A DNA stretch of 64,000 bases from Novosphingobium sp. Chol11 (GTDB taxonomy: Bacteria; Pseudomonadota; Alphaproteobacteria; Sphingomonadales; Sphingomonadaceae), in NCBI RefSeq assembly GCF_900218065.1, contig NZ_OBMU01000001.1:995196-1059195 (forward strand), written 5' to 3'. The translations under genes were made by a program, and so were the position numbers. Within the stretch, counting starts at the first letter, position 1. Each line of letters opens with the position of its first letter. Shown here piece by piece: positions 55,081-63,196 of the stretch. The notes below the pieces were generated by a model that saw nothing but the letters and a program-made list of their open reading frames with translations, did not search any database and had not been told where the DNA came from.

Positions 55081-57129
55081 TCAAGGTTCCCCGCCTTCAT
55101 CCACTGGCTGAGTGGGTGCGATGCGGGGCGGGGGTGCCGCCGGGGCAGGGGGAAGCGGCGGCGCGTCAGGCTGGCCAATGGGCAGGCGCAACTGATTGGG
55201 GCCGATGTTGACTGACATGCCATCTTCATCGACCCCAACGCTCATATTGCCGACGCCTGTCTCTATCGTCACATTCGCGATTGCGTTGACCAAGTCGCTA
55301 TCCTGCTGCTCGGGCGGCGTTTCGACAGGCTCGTTGATCGCTCCCGACATGAAGTTGCGCCAAATTCGCGCAGGCACGCCCCCTCCTGCGCTACCCCCAG
55401 GAAGGGGTGTATTATCATCATTGCCGACCCATACAGCCGTCACCAGCCCACCCGCATAGCCCACGAAGATGGCGTCCCGGCTGTCCTGCGTCGTTCCGGT
55501 CTTGCCGAAGGTGCTTGTGCGCAGCGCCGCAGCGCTGCCAGTGCCGCGGTTTGCAGCCGAGGACAGTAGGTCCCGGATCATCTCCAACTCATCCTGGCTG
55601 AAGTGCCGTTGTCGGCTCATCAGCCGCTCGAACCATCCCTGCTCCTCTGGCGGCAGACCGTGGGCGATGACAGGATAGGCGCCCGCCGCCACGGTTGCGT
55701 AAGCCTGTGCAAGTTCGATGAGCGGGATTTCCGATGTGCCGAGCGCGAGGCTGAGATCCTCGGTCAGTGGCGCAGTTACGCCGAGATCACGAGCGACCTT
55801 GATGACGGCGTCCACTCCGACCTTTTGCGTCAGCCTTACGGCGGCGACATTGCTCGACGCTGCGAAAGCCTGACGCAAGGTGATGCGTCCTCGATATTTG
55901 CCGCCGTGATTGGATGGACGATAGGTGCCGCTGGTAATCGGCGTGTCCTCAACAAAATCCTCCGGCGTCATTCCAGCGCGGAAGGCCGCGAGATAGACGA
56001 ACAGTTTGAAGGTCGATCCTGGCTGCCGTTTTGCCTGCACAGCCCTGTTGAAGCTGCTCGTGCGATAATTTTTGCCGCCAATCATCGCTACGACGCTGCC
56101 ATCAGGCTTCATGGCCACAAGCGCCGCTTCCGCCTTTCCCAGCGGCGCTCTGCGGATTGCTGTCTCGGCAAGCCTCTGAATTCGCCAATCCAGCGTAGTA
56201 GGAATGGTCTGCGCGCCATAAACAGCACCTGCGCGATCACGCGCCTCTGGCAGCACCCAGTCGGCGAAGTAGGTGCCGGTAGTCGAATTGGGCGTCTCAC
56301 GTACGTCCAGACGGGCAGGACGTAGGGCGTTGCGTTCAGCCTTGCTGAGATAACCGGCATCCACCATCGCCTGCGTCACGAGGGCTGCGCGCGTTCTTGC
56401 GCCCTTGATGTTCGTCGTGGGTGCCAGGCGGGACGGCGCCTTCAGCAACCCGGCGAGCATCGCAGCCTGGGGAATGGTCAGCCGCTCGGGCTGACGGTTG
56501 AAATAATGAAGTGAAGCTGCGCGAAGGCCATAAACATTGTCGCCGAAATAGACGTTAGACAGATAGCGTTCGAAAATCTGGTCCTTGGTCAGCCATGCCT
56601 CAAGCCAGAATGCTATCAGGGCTTCCCGAGCCTTGCGGCCGAACGTTCTGTCGCTTGACAGGAACACGCCCTTGGCGAGTTGTTGCGTAATCGTACTCCC
56701 GCCCTGCGATGACCCCTCCGACCAAAGATTATGCCAAGCCGCCCGCAAGATGCCGCGAGGATCAACGCCCCAATGGCTGTAGAAGCGCCGATCCTCGATC
56801 GCCATGAAGGCCTGTGGCACATGCTTGGGAAGATCCGTCATAGATACTGGGCGATCGATGATCGCGCCACGGCGAGCGATCAGATGACCGTCGGCGGACA
56901 TGAGGCTGACGCTTGGCGGGGCGATCGGCTTCAACGATCTCGACATCGGCGCTGTGACTGCCAACCAGGCGATCACCAGCATCAGCAGGGCCAGCAATCC
57001 CGCGACGATCCAGCCGACGATCTGAAGTCGCCGACGCCAGGGTGTAGGGGGTGCGAATGCGCTGGGCGGGCCAGCGCCGAACTCGCGTGCAGGCTGATCT
57101 GGCTGAGGCGCGGGCAGGGGGTCTCTCAT
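55081..57129 (-). CDS. class A penicillin-binding protein (PBP1A-type)
   Basis: 682-residue bifunctional murein synthase. A membrane anchor (about 38-60) follows a proline-rich cytosolic tail. The glycosyltransferase domain shows EDRRFYSHWGVDPRGILRA (about 111) and GGSTITQQLAKG (about 142); the transpeptidase domain shows SxxK as QPGSTFKLF (about 370), SSN (about 428) and KTGT as FGKTGTTQDSRDAIFVGYA (about 545). The C-terminal 70 residues are proline-rich. It polymerises and crosslinks peptidoglycan in the periplasm. Confidence 0.95.
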   Translation of the reverse strand: MRDPLPAPQPDQPAREFGAGPPSAFAPPTPWRRRLQIVGWIVAGLLALLMLVIAWLAVTAPMSRSLKPIAPPSVSLMSADGHLIARRGAIIDRPVSMTDLPKHVPQAFMAIEDRRFYSHWGVDPRGILRAAWHNLWSEGSSQGGSTITQQLAKGVFLSSDRTFGRKAREALIAFWLEAWLTKDQIFERYLSNVYFGDNVYGLRAASLHYFNRQPERLTIPQAAMLAGLLKAPSRLAPTTNIKGARTRAALVTQAMVDAGYLSKAERNALRPARLDVRETPNSTTGTYFADWVLPEARDRAGAVYGAQTIPTTLDWRIQRLAETAIRRAPLGKAEAALVAMKPDGSVVAMIGGKNYRTSSFNRAVQAKRQPGSTFKLFVYLAAFRAGMTPEDFVEDTPITSGTYRPSNHGGKYRGRITLRQAFAASSNVAAVRLTQKVGVDAVIKVARDLGVTAPLTEDLSLALGTSEIPLIELAQAYATVAAGAYPVIAHGLPPEEQGWFERLMSRQRHFSQDELEMIRDLLSSAANRGTGSAAALRTSTFGKTGTTQDSRDAIFVGYAGGLVTAVWVGNDDNTPLPGGSAGGGVPARIWRNFMSGAINEPVETPPEQQDSDLVNAIANVTIETGVGNMSVGVDEDGMSVNIGPNQLRLPIGQPDAPPLPPAPAAPPPRIAPTQPVDEGGEP

Positions 57130-57249
57130 CGGCTCCGATATGCTGTATTATAGGATTGATACGGTCAAGAGCGTCCTGTCGTGGGACAGTCACCGGTTAA
57201 CCACGATTGAGGATAGCCGAATTGGTGAATCAGACGTTAACTTGCCGCT

Positions 57250-57432
57250 ATGCGAACACGTCCGCTGATCCTTACCAACGAATCCTCGCGTCATCCTTTC
57301 CGCCAGGCCTTGCCGCGCCATGTGCTGACAGTGCAGGTGAGTTCGGTTTCGGCGTCAGACGATAGCGATTGGAAGCTTTTCCTTCTCAGCTTCTGCGCCT
57401 TTTTCACGGCCTTCTACAGCTTCATCTTTTAG
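57250..57432 (+). CDS. small membrane-tailed hypothetical protein
   Basis: 60-residue open frame. The first 40 residues are polar and basic; the end WKLFLLSFCAFFTAFYSFIF (about 41-60) is a single membrane helix reaching the C-terminus. Tail-anchored small proteins with this ending occur in sphingomonads, but I cannot name a family. It lies between the minus-strand PBP and LplT-like genes; no strong ribosome-binding site is visible. Confidence 0.45.
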   Translation: MRTRPLILTNESSRHPFRQALPRHVLTVQVSSVSASDDSDWKLFLLSFCAFFTAFYSFIF

Positions 57433-57442
57433 GACGACTTGA

Positions 57443-58738
57443 TCAGTCGCAGGCCTTGTGAAGCCTCCAGGCCAGCCAGGCGCAAGGAAGGCATAGGACA
57501 GCAACCAGCAGCAACTGATTGACGACGGACATGCCCGCGATGCTGAGGCTGATGGCAAAGAGCGACCCCAGCACCATGGCCCCGGAATTCACGATGTTGT
57601 TAGCCGCTACAGTCCGGGCGGCTTCACACTTTTCGACCGTCGTGGTGAGAAAGGCGTAAAGCGGGACCACGAACATGCCGCCGAACGTCGCTACGCCTAG
57701 CAGGCATGCCGACAATGCAAGCGCCAGCGGATGGGCCAGAAAGCCTTGAAGCGAGAGCATGCCGCCGCCAGCCGCCGGCGTCCACAAGTCGCACACGATG
57801 TGGAAGGCAATGATGCACAGACCCATGCCGATGACGGCAGCTGGCGCATAGCGGGCAGACACATGCCCTTTCAGCAGGCGATTGATGGCGATCGAACCAA
57901 TGGCGATCCCAACGGAAAAGATCGCGAGGAACAGGCTCGCCACGGGCTTGTCCGCCGACAGCACATTTTTGACGAGTGGGGGGAACTGGATAAAAAGTAT
58001 CGATCCAACCGCCCAGAACAAGCTGATCGCCATGATCGCCAGAAACAGGCGGCGGATGTGCATGGTGCCGCGCACCAGCGTGACTGATGATCGGATGATG
58101 TGGAAGTCGATCGGCTGTCGCCCAAGCAGCGATGGCGCGGGCGGTACTTCCCTGCCTGCCACATATCCGATGGCGGCTGTCACAACGATGCCGATCGCGG
58201 CAACCTCGACTGGAATGATGCCTGCCAGGATGGTGCCGGCGAGAATGGCTATATAGGTCCCTGCCTCGACCAGGCCCGTGCCGCCGAGAACTTCGTCATC
58301 ATGCAGGTGTTGAGGGAGAATCGCGTATTTGATCGGGCCGAAGAATGTCGAGTGAACCCCCATAGCAAAGAGAGCACAAAGCAGCAGCGGGATCGCGAGG
58401 CTATGGATCGCGATGCCGCTCCAGATCAAAGCGAGGCCCGCTGCGCCAACCAGCATTATGACGATTTCCGCCGCTTTGACGTAACGGATGATGACCGCCT
58501 TGTCCCGCTGATCGGCAAGCTGCCCTGAGAGTGCCGAAAGGAGAAAGAAAGGCAGGATGAATATGCCGGTCGCCAAGGCGCTGAACCAGGTCTCGGACCG
58601 CTCGTCATTATAGACGCTGTACACGACGAACAGGACCATCGCGTTCTTGAACAGATTGTCGTTGAAGGCGCCGAGCAGCTGAGTGATGAAAAGCGGCAGA
58701 AAACGTCGCTTGTTAAGGAGCCTGAGGGAGGCTTGCAT
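57443..58738 (-). CDS. MFS transporter of the LplT lysophospholipid type
   Basis: 431-residue, 12-helix major facilitator. The start FLPLFITQLLGAFNDNLFKNAMVLFVVYS (about 14-42) is characteristic of LplT, which flips lysophospholipids across the inner membrane; HSTFFGPIKYAILPQHL (about 128) and VGRE-like linkers support this. In enterobacteria LplT works with the acyltransferase Aas; here no acyltransferase domain or neighbour is present, so substrate is inferred. ATG at 58738; a TTG two codons upstream is rejected. Divergent from pgsA. Confidence 0.88.
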   Translation of the reverse strand: MQASLRLLNKRRFLPLFITQLLGAFNDNLFKNAMVLFVVYSVYNDERSETWFSALATGIFILPFFLLSALSGQLADQRDKAVIIRYVKAAEIVIMLVGAAGLALIWSGIAIHSLAIPLLLCALFAMGVHSTFFGPIKYAILPQHLHDDEVLGGTGLVEAGTYIAILAGTILAGIIPVEVAAIGIVVTAAIGYVAGREVPPAPSLLGRQPIDFHIIRSSVTLVRGTMHIRRLFLAIMAISLFWAVGSILFIQFPPLVKNVLSADKPVASLFLAIFSVGIAIGSIAINRLLKGHVSARYAPAAVIGMGLCIIAFHIVCDLWTPAAGGGMLSLQGFLAHPLALALSACLLGVATFGGMFVVPLYAFLTTTVEKCEAARTVAANNIVNSGAMVLGSLFAISLSIAGMSVVNQLLLVAVLCLPCAWLAWRLHKACD

Positions 58739-58883
58739 AGGCAAGAAGGTCTTCTTCGCTGTGGACGAGCGGAGCGCGGTCTAGCGGCTGCGGCTGCGAC
58801 TGTCCAACCCATCCGGACAATAAGCGATCCCAGCCTCTCCACCGCTGCTTGTACAACGCTGCGGACTGTGGCAGTCCGCGCCC

Positions 58884-59447
58884 ATGCTGACGCTGCCCAA
58901 TTTGCTGACGCTTTCGCGGATATTGACTGTGCCTTTGCTGGTCGCGTTGCTGTGGCCTGCAGAGGTCGGTGCGCGTTGGACGACTGGCTATGCCCTGGCA
59001 TTCGCTCTTTACTGCCTGATGGGCATTACCGACTATTTTGACGGCTATCTGGCGCGAGCGCAGGGTACTGTGTCGAAGCTGGGCGTTTTCCTTGATCCTA
59101 TCGCAGACAAGATCATGGTCGGCGCGGTTATCCTGATGTTGGCAGCAACCCGGGATATCGCGGGTATTCACATCGCGGCCGCCATGATCATTCTGCTGCG
59201 CGAAATCGCGGTGTCGGGCCTTCGCGAATTTTTGGCCGGGCTCCAGGTTTCGGTCCCCGTCTCCCGCTTGGCGAAGTGGAAAACGGCGTTTCAGCTTATC
59301 GCTTTGGGCGCATTGATATTTGCGGGCGCGGTGCCAGCCTTCCCGTTGGTGCAGTTGCTGGGGATCGCTACGCTGTGGGCGGCTGCCATACTGACGCTGA
59401 TCACCGGATGGGACTATCTGCGCGTCGGCATCAAGCATATGGATTGA
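58884..59447 (+). CDS. pgsA: phosphatidylglycerophosphate synthase
   Basis: 187-residue inner-membrane enzyme transferring phosphatidyl from CDP-diacylglycerol to glycerol-3-phosphate. The CDP-alcohol phosphatidyltransferase motif is complete: TDYFDGYLARAQGTVSKLG then FLDPIADKI (about 50-77), matching D-x2-DG-x2-AR-x8-G-x3-D-x3-D. N-terminus LTLPNLLTLSRI is typical. moaD follows after three bases, so it may share a transcript. Confidence 0.96.
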   Translation: MLTLPNLLTLSRILTVPLLVALLWPAEVGARWTTGYALAFALYCLMGITDYFDGYLARAQGTVSKLGVFLDPIADKIMVGAVILMLAATRDIAGIHIAAAMIILLREIAVSGLREFLAGLQVSVPVSRLAKWKTAFQLIALGALIFAGAVPAFPLVQLLGIATLWAAAILTLITGWDYLRVGIKHMD

Positions 59448-59450
59448 GGG

Positions 59451-59711
59451 GTGGCTAAGCTCGACATCCTCTACTTCGCTTGGGTCCGGGAGATCATCGG
59501 CTGCGATAGCGAGCAAGTCGATCAACCTCCGGCAGGCGTGACGGTAGCTGACCTGATCGAACAACTGGCGGCCCGTGACGGCGGCTACGGCCAAGCATTG
59601 GGTGACCAGTTACGATTGCGCGCTGCGCTGGACCAGCGGTTCGTACCGCTGGACAGCCTGGTCGGTGAAGCGCTGGAGCTGGCAATCTTCCCGCCGGTCA
59701 CCGGCGGATGA
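59451..59711 (+). CDS. moaD: molybdopterin synthase small subunit
   Basis: 86-residue ubiquitin-like sulfur carrier ending in the essential GG (PPVTGG), which is thiocarboxylated and donates sulfur to precursor Z. The N-terminus DILYFAWVREIIGCDSEQV and LRAALDQRFVPLDS fit MoaD. Starts at GTG 59451, three bases after pgsA; stops within the start of moaE (ATGA overlap). No moaA or moaC is in the window. Confidence 0.93.
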   Translation: MAKLDILYFAWVREIIGCDSEQVDQPPAGVTVADLIEQLAARDGGYGQALGDQLRLRAALDQRFVPLDSLVGEALELAIFPPVTGG

Positions 59712-60151
59712 GCCGGGTCTCCATCCAAGAAGAAGGCTTTGACGCTGGTGCTGAACTCGCGTTGCTCGAAGCGGCAGGTGGGGGCGCCGTCGCTAGCTTC
59801 ACCGGCGTTGTGCGTGGAGAAAATGACTTGGTGGCGTTGGAGCTTCATCACTATCCAGCGATGACAGCTGCTCAGGTCGAGCGGATAGTTGACGAAGCGA
59901 TGGATCGCTGGCCGCTGCTAGGCGTGCGCGTCATCCATCGCTTTGGACGACTAAAGCCGGGCGAACATATAGTTTTTGTCGGAACGGCATCGCGCCACAG
60001 ATCGGCTGCTCTGGAAAGCTGCGCCTTCCTTATCGACTGGTTGAAGTCCGAAGCGCCGTTTTGGAAAAAGGAATATTTCCCTGACGGCGGAGCCAACTGG
60101 GTCGAAGCGCGTGTCGAGGACGAGGCGAAAGCCAGAGGCTGGACCCGCTAA
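59708..60151 (+). CDS. moaE: molybdopterin synthase large subunit
   Basis: 147-residue catalytic subunit inserting sulfur into the pterin dithiolene. VASFTGVVRGENDLVALELHHYPAM (about 28-52), VRVIHRFGRLKPGEHIVFVGTASRHR (about 75-100), and the lysines of LIDWLKSEAPFWKKEYFPDGGANWVEA (about 108-134) are conserved. Overlaps moaD by four bases. Ends two bases before the convergent oxyR stop. Confidence 0.95.
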   Translation: MSRVSIQEEGFDAGAELALLEAAGGGAVASFTGVVRGENDLVALELHHYPAMTAAQVERIVDEAMDRWPLLGVRVIHRFGRLKPGEHIVFVGTASRHRSAALESCAFLIDWLKSEAPFWKKEYFPDGGANWVEARVEDEAKARGWTR

Positions 60152-60153
60152 GA

Positions 60154-61080
60154 TCAGGCGGCGGCGCTGGATTGCGGGAGATCGGCAGCATCTCGCAATA
60201 GTTCGGCCAGGAGGCGAAATTCCTTCTCCCTCGGACTGTTCTTGCGCCAGACCAAAGCGATGTCGCGATGTGACCGGTCGGATCGCAAAGGGCGCGCGGT
60301 GATCTGGGTATGATCCAATATACCGCCGGCGATCGCCATTTCCGGCATGATAGTCATGCCAAGGCCGTTATCGACCATCTGCACCAGCGTGTGCAGGGAC
60401 GTCCCCATCATCATGGCGCTTGAACGAATTTCCGGCCGGTTGCAGGCCGCCAACGCATGGTCCTTCAGGCAGTGCCCGTCTTCCAGCAGAAGCAGCTTTG
60501 TTTCATCGATCATGTCCGGCGCGATCCATTCGGGCGGGTCGCGTGGATCATCCTGTGGGAAGGCGACATATAACCGGTCTTGGAAAAGCAGTTCGCTGTC
60601 CAGTTCGCCAGTCGGGAAAGGCAGGGCCAGGAGAACGCAATCAACATTCCCGTGGCGCAGCGATTCGATAGCTGTTTGCGTTGTCTCTTCCCGAAGGTAG
60701 AGCTTGAGTTCGGGCCTGTCCGCCCGCAGCCGTGGGAGCAGCCGGGGCAGCAGGAATGGCGCGATCGTCGGAATCACGCTCATGCGTAACTCGCCCGTGA
60801 GCGGCTTCCCCGATGCTTCGGCGATGGCGGCCAGTTCTTCCGCTTCACGCAAGACGCGATGCGCCTTCTCGACTATGCGATCGCCCAAGGCAGTAAAGCG
60901 AACAACCCTTCGTGTTCGCTCAACCAGGGTCACACCGATGAGCGATTCAAGCTCTCGAATGCCCGCGGAAAGCGTGGACTGTGTCACATAGCAGCTGTCC
61001 GCTGCCTTGCCGAAATGCCCATGCTGCTTCAGCGCCACAAGATATTGCAGCTGCTTGAGCGTTGGCATGTAGCTCGACAT
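60154..61080 (-). CDS. oxyR: LysR-family peroxide sensor OxyR
   Basis: 308-residue regulator. Helix-turn-helix QLQYLVALKQHGHFGKAADSCYVTQSTLSAGIRELES (about 10-46). The effector domain carries the two redox cysteines eight residues apart, in EDGHCLKDHALAACNRP (about 206-215), the same spacing as C199 and C208 of E. coli OxyR, which form a disulfide with peroxide. AAAGG precedes the ATG at 61080. No catalase or ahpC is adjacent; its targets must be elsewhere. Confidence 0.94.
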   Translation of the reverse strand: MSSYMPTLKQLQYLVALKQHGHFGKAADSCYVTQSTLSAGIRELESLIGVTLVERTRRVVRFTALGDRIVEKAHRVLREAEELAAIAEASGKPLTGELRMSVIPTIAPFLLPRLLPRLRADRPELKLYLREETTQTAIESLRHGNVDCVLLALPFPTGELDSELLFQDRLYVAFPQDDPRDPPEWIAPDMIDETKLLLLEDGHCLKDHALAACNRPEIRSSAMMMGTSLHTLVQMVDNGLGMTIMPEMAIAGGILDHTQITARPLRSDRSHRDIALVWRKNSPREKEFRLLAELLRDAADLPQSSAAA

Positions 61081-61119
61081 CAATCGCCTTTCTCGATCAG
61101 AACGGCGAAGATAAGAGCA

Positions 61120-61893
61120 TTAACCGATATATCCAAGCCATTTGGCGACGCCGAACAAGGATGTGAGCGTCAGGATCGTTCCAACTGCCGTGAATAGCAT
61201 GCGCGGTGCGACATGGCGGGCGAGCATCGCGCCAAAGGGTGCAGCGATGATGCCGCCTAGCAGGAGGCCAACGGTGTAGGTCGTGAAAGCTTGCCACCCC
61301 AGATGCAGGATGAAGGTCAGGCTGATCGAGAGGGTCAGTACGAACTCGACAGAGTTGACCGTCCCGATAGTATGGCGCGGGCTTGACCCCTGAATAAGCA
61401 AATTCGATGTCACGATCGGACCCCAGCCACCGCCTCCTGTCGCGTCCATGAAGCCGCCAACCAACCCGAGGGGCGCTACCCATTTCGGATCGCGCGGTTG
61501 CGGCGGCAGGTGGAAGCCGCGCCAGATCAGATAAATCCCGATCGCGGTCAGGTAGACTTGAACGAAGGGCTTTATCACTGAACCATCGATGTTCGAGAGG
61601 ATATACGCCCCCGTTACGCCGCCGATGACGCCGGGAATGATGAGGCGAGCGAAAAGTCGCCAATCAACATTCCGGTGCGCGATGTGACTTATCGCTGAAA
61701 CTGCCGTCGTGAATGTCTCTGCCGCGTGAACGCTTGCCGACGCGCGGCTAGGTGGTACGCCCAGCGCCAAAAGCAGGGTGCTTGAGATAACGCCGTACGC
61801 CATCCCCAGCGCACCGTCGATCATCTGGGCTCCAAACCCAATGAGAATGAACGGTAGGAGTTCGCTGAGATGAGCGAGAACGGGATCGGTCAT
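61120..61893 (-). CDS. TauE/SafE-family anion exporter
   Basis: 257-residue inner-membrane protein with about eight helices. GFGAQMIDGALGMAYGVISSTLLLALGVPPSRASASVHAAE (about 18-58) and LGLVGGFMDATGGGGWGPIVTSNLLIQG (about 142-169) are the two family repeats. Members export sulfite, sulfoacetate or similar anions. The gene is divergent from cysE, which would fit sulfur metabolism, and lies 39 bases upstream of oxyR on the same strand. Confidence 0.93.
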   Translation of the reverse strand: MTDPVLAHLSELLPFILIGFGAQMIDGALGMAYGVISSTLLLALGVPPSRASASVHAAETFTTAVSAISHIAHRNVDWRLFARLIIPGVIGGVTGAYILSNIDGSVIKPFVQVYLTAIGIYLIWRGFHLPPQPRDPKWVAPLGLVGGFMDATGGGGWGPIVTSNLLIQGSSPRHTIGTVNSVEFVLTLSISLTFILHLGWQAFTTYTVGLLLGGIIAAPFGAMLARHVAPRMLFTAVGTILTLTSLFGVAKWLGYIG

Positions 61894-62050
61894 TCAAGGG
61901 GCCCCTGGTTGATTGTCTACCGCAGTGATAGGTATATCATGGCACGCCAAGAAACATTCTGTTTTATGGTCAGAAGCCGAAATAGCCGACATCTGGAAAA
62001 AACTTGGCCGTGGCCTTATGTATGACCCTTCGATTTTCAGGGGCCGCTGC

Positions 62051-62773
62051 ATGTTACGCAATCTTATCGGCTATTTGGACTCGGTCAAATCCCGTGATCC
62101 AGCTCCACGTTCCCGGGCTGAAATCCTCCTTTATCCGGGTGTTTGGTCGCTCGGATTTCATCGGGTCGCGCATGGCCTTTATCGCGCGCGGCTTTATTTC
62201 CTGGCGCGTGCCGTCAATCATTTTTCCCGGTTTCTTACCGGAAACGACATTCATCCAGGCGCGCGCATCGGCAAGCGTTTCTTCATTGATCATGGGTTCA
62301 CGGTCATCGGGGAAACCGCAGAGATCGGGGATGATGTTACCCTCTATCAGAATGTAACCCTTGGCGGCACAGATCCTGCGAATGGCATTGCCGGAAAGCG
62401 CCATCCGACGCTTGCCGACGGGGTGATCGTGGGTTCAGGCGCGCAGGTGCTCGGCCCTGTACATGTTGGCCCAAGGGCACGCGTGGGCGCCAACGCCGTG
62501 GTCACGAAAGATGTGCCTGAAGGTGCTACAATGGTTGGCATTCCTGCCCGCCAGATGCTGGTCGACGTCACGGCCTATCGTCGTGAGTTCCTACCTTATG
62601 GCACGCCCTGCAGCGACTGCTACGATCCTGAAAAGCATAAGCTGGAGCAGCTTCAGCATGAAGTTGAACAGTTGCAGAAGCGGCTGGCGGAACTTCTTGA
62701 ACAAAAGAAAGAAGGGTCGCTTAGTCCCGATGATGACATCCCTCTGTTCAGGGAGCGTGGTCGCGCCTCATGA
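62051..62773 (+). CDS. cysE: serine O-acetyltransferase (EpsC/CysE type)
   Basis: 240-residue enzyme acetylating serine for cysteine synthesis. The left-handed beta-helix hexapeptide region starts at GNDIHPGARIGKRFFIDHGFTVIGETAEIGDDVTLYQNVTLGGT (about 74-117) with the catalytic histidine and aspartate; RVGANAVVTKDVPEGATMVGIPAR (about 149-172) ends it. The C-terminus is a charged coiled coil with a CSDC pair. ATG at 62051 after CAGGGGCC gives a normal N-terminus; an in-frame upstream ATG at 61913 is unlikely. DUF2794 overlaps by four bases. Confidence 0.95.
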   Translation: MLRNLIGYLDSVKSRDPAPRSRAEILLYPGVWSLGFHRVAHGLYRARLYFLARAVNHFSRFLTGNDIHPGARIGKRFFIDHGFTVIGETAEIGDDVTLYQNVTLGGTDPANGIAGKRHPTLADGVIVGSGAQVLGPVHVGPRARVGANAVVTKDVPEGATMVGIPARQMLVDVTAYRREFLPYGTPCSDCYDPEKHKLEQLQHEVEQLQKRLAELLEQKKEGSLSPDDDIPLFRERGRAS

Positions 62774-63114
62774 CCAACGTGACCCCGTTCCCCTCCAAAG
62801 CCTCCGCAGCGGGGCAAACGGGGTTTGATCGTTTGGAGTTGCAGCGCATCATGGACCTTTACGGCCGCATGGTTTCAGCCGGGCACTGGCGTGACTATGC
62901 AATTGATCTGGGCCGTGATGCCGCCGTCTTTTCGGCGTTTCGCAGAGCAGCCGAACGTCCTGAATATCGCATTGAAAAACGGCCCTCGCTTCGCCATCGC
63001 CAGGGAATGTGGGCCCTGATCGGGGAAGCAGGCGGCATTTTGAAGCGTGGGACCGAACTGCAGGGCATTCTTGCCCCTGTAGAACGCAGATTGCTCAAGA
63101 TCGTTAACGACTAG
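62770..63114 (+). CDS. DUF2794 protein
   Basis: 114-residue soluble protein with FDRLELQRIMDLYGRMVSAGHWRDYAIDLGRDAAVFSAFRRAAERPEY (about 19-66) and RHRQGMWALIGEAGGILKRG (about 74-93), the full DUF2794 pattern of alphaproteobacteria. Function unknown. Overlaps cysE by four bases (ATGA), as it does in related genomes, suggesting a link with cysteine supply. Confidence 0.92.
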   Translation: MTNVTPFPSKASAAGQTGFDRLELQRIMDLYGRMVSAGHWRDYAIDLGRDAAVFSAFRRAAERPEYRIEKRPSLRHRQGMWALIGEAGGILKRGTELQGILAPVERRLLKIVND

Positions 63115-63196
63115 CTGCGCTCGTGCGTCTCATATACCCGATCCACAGGCGCACGGCTCGGCCTTCCGCAAGATCGGACAACTGATAGGATTGTTA

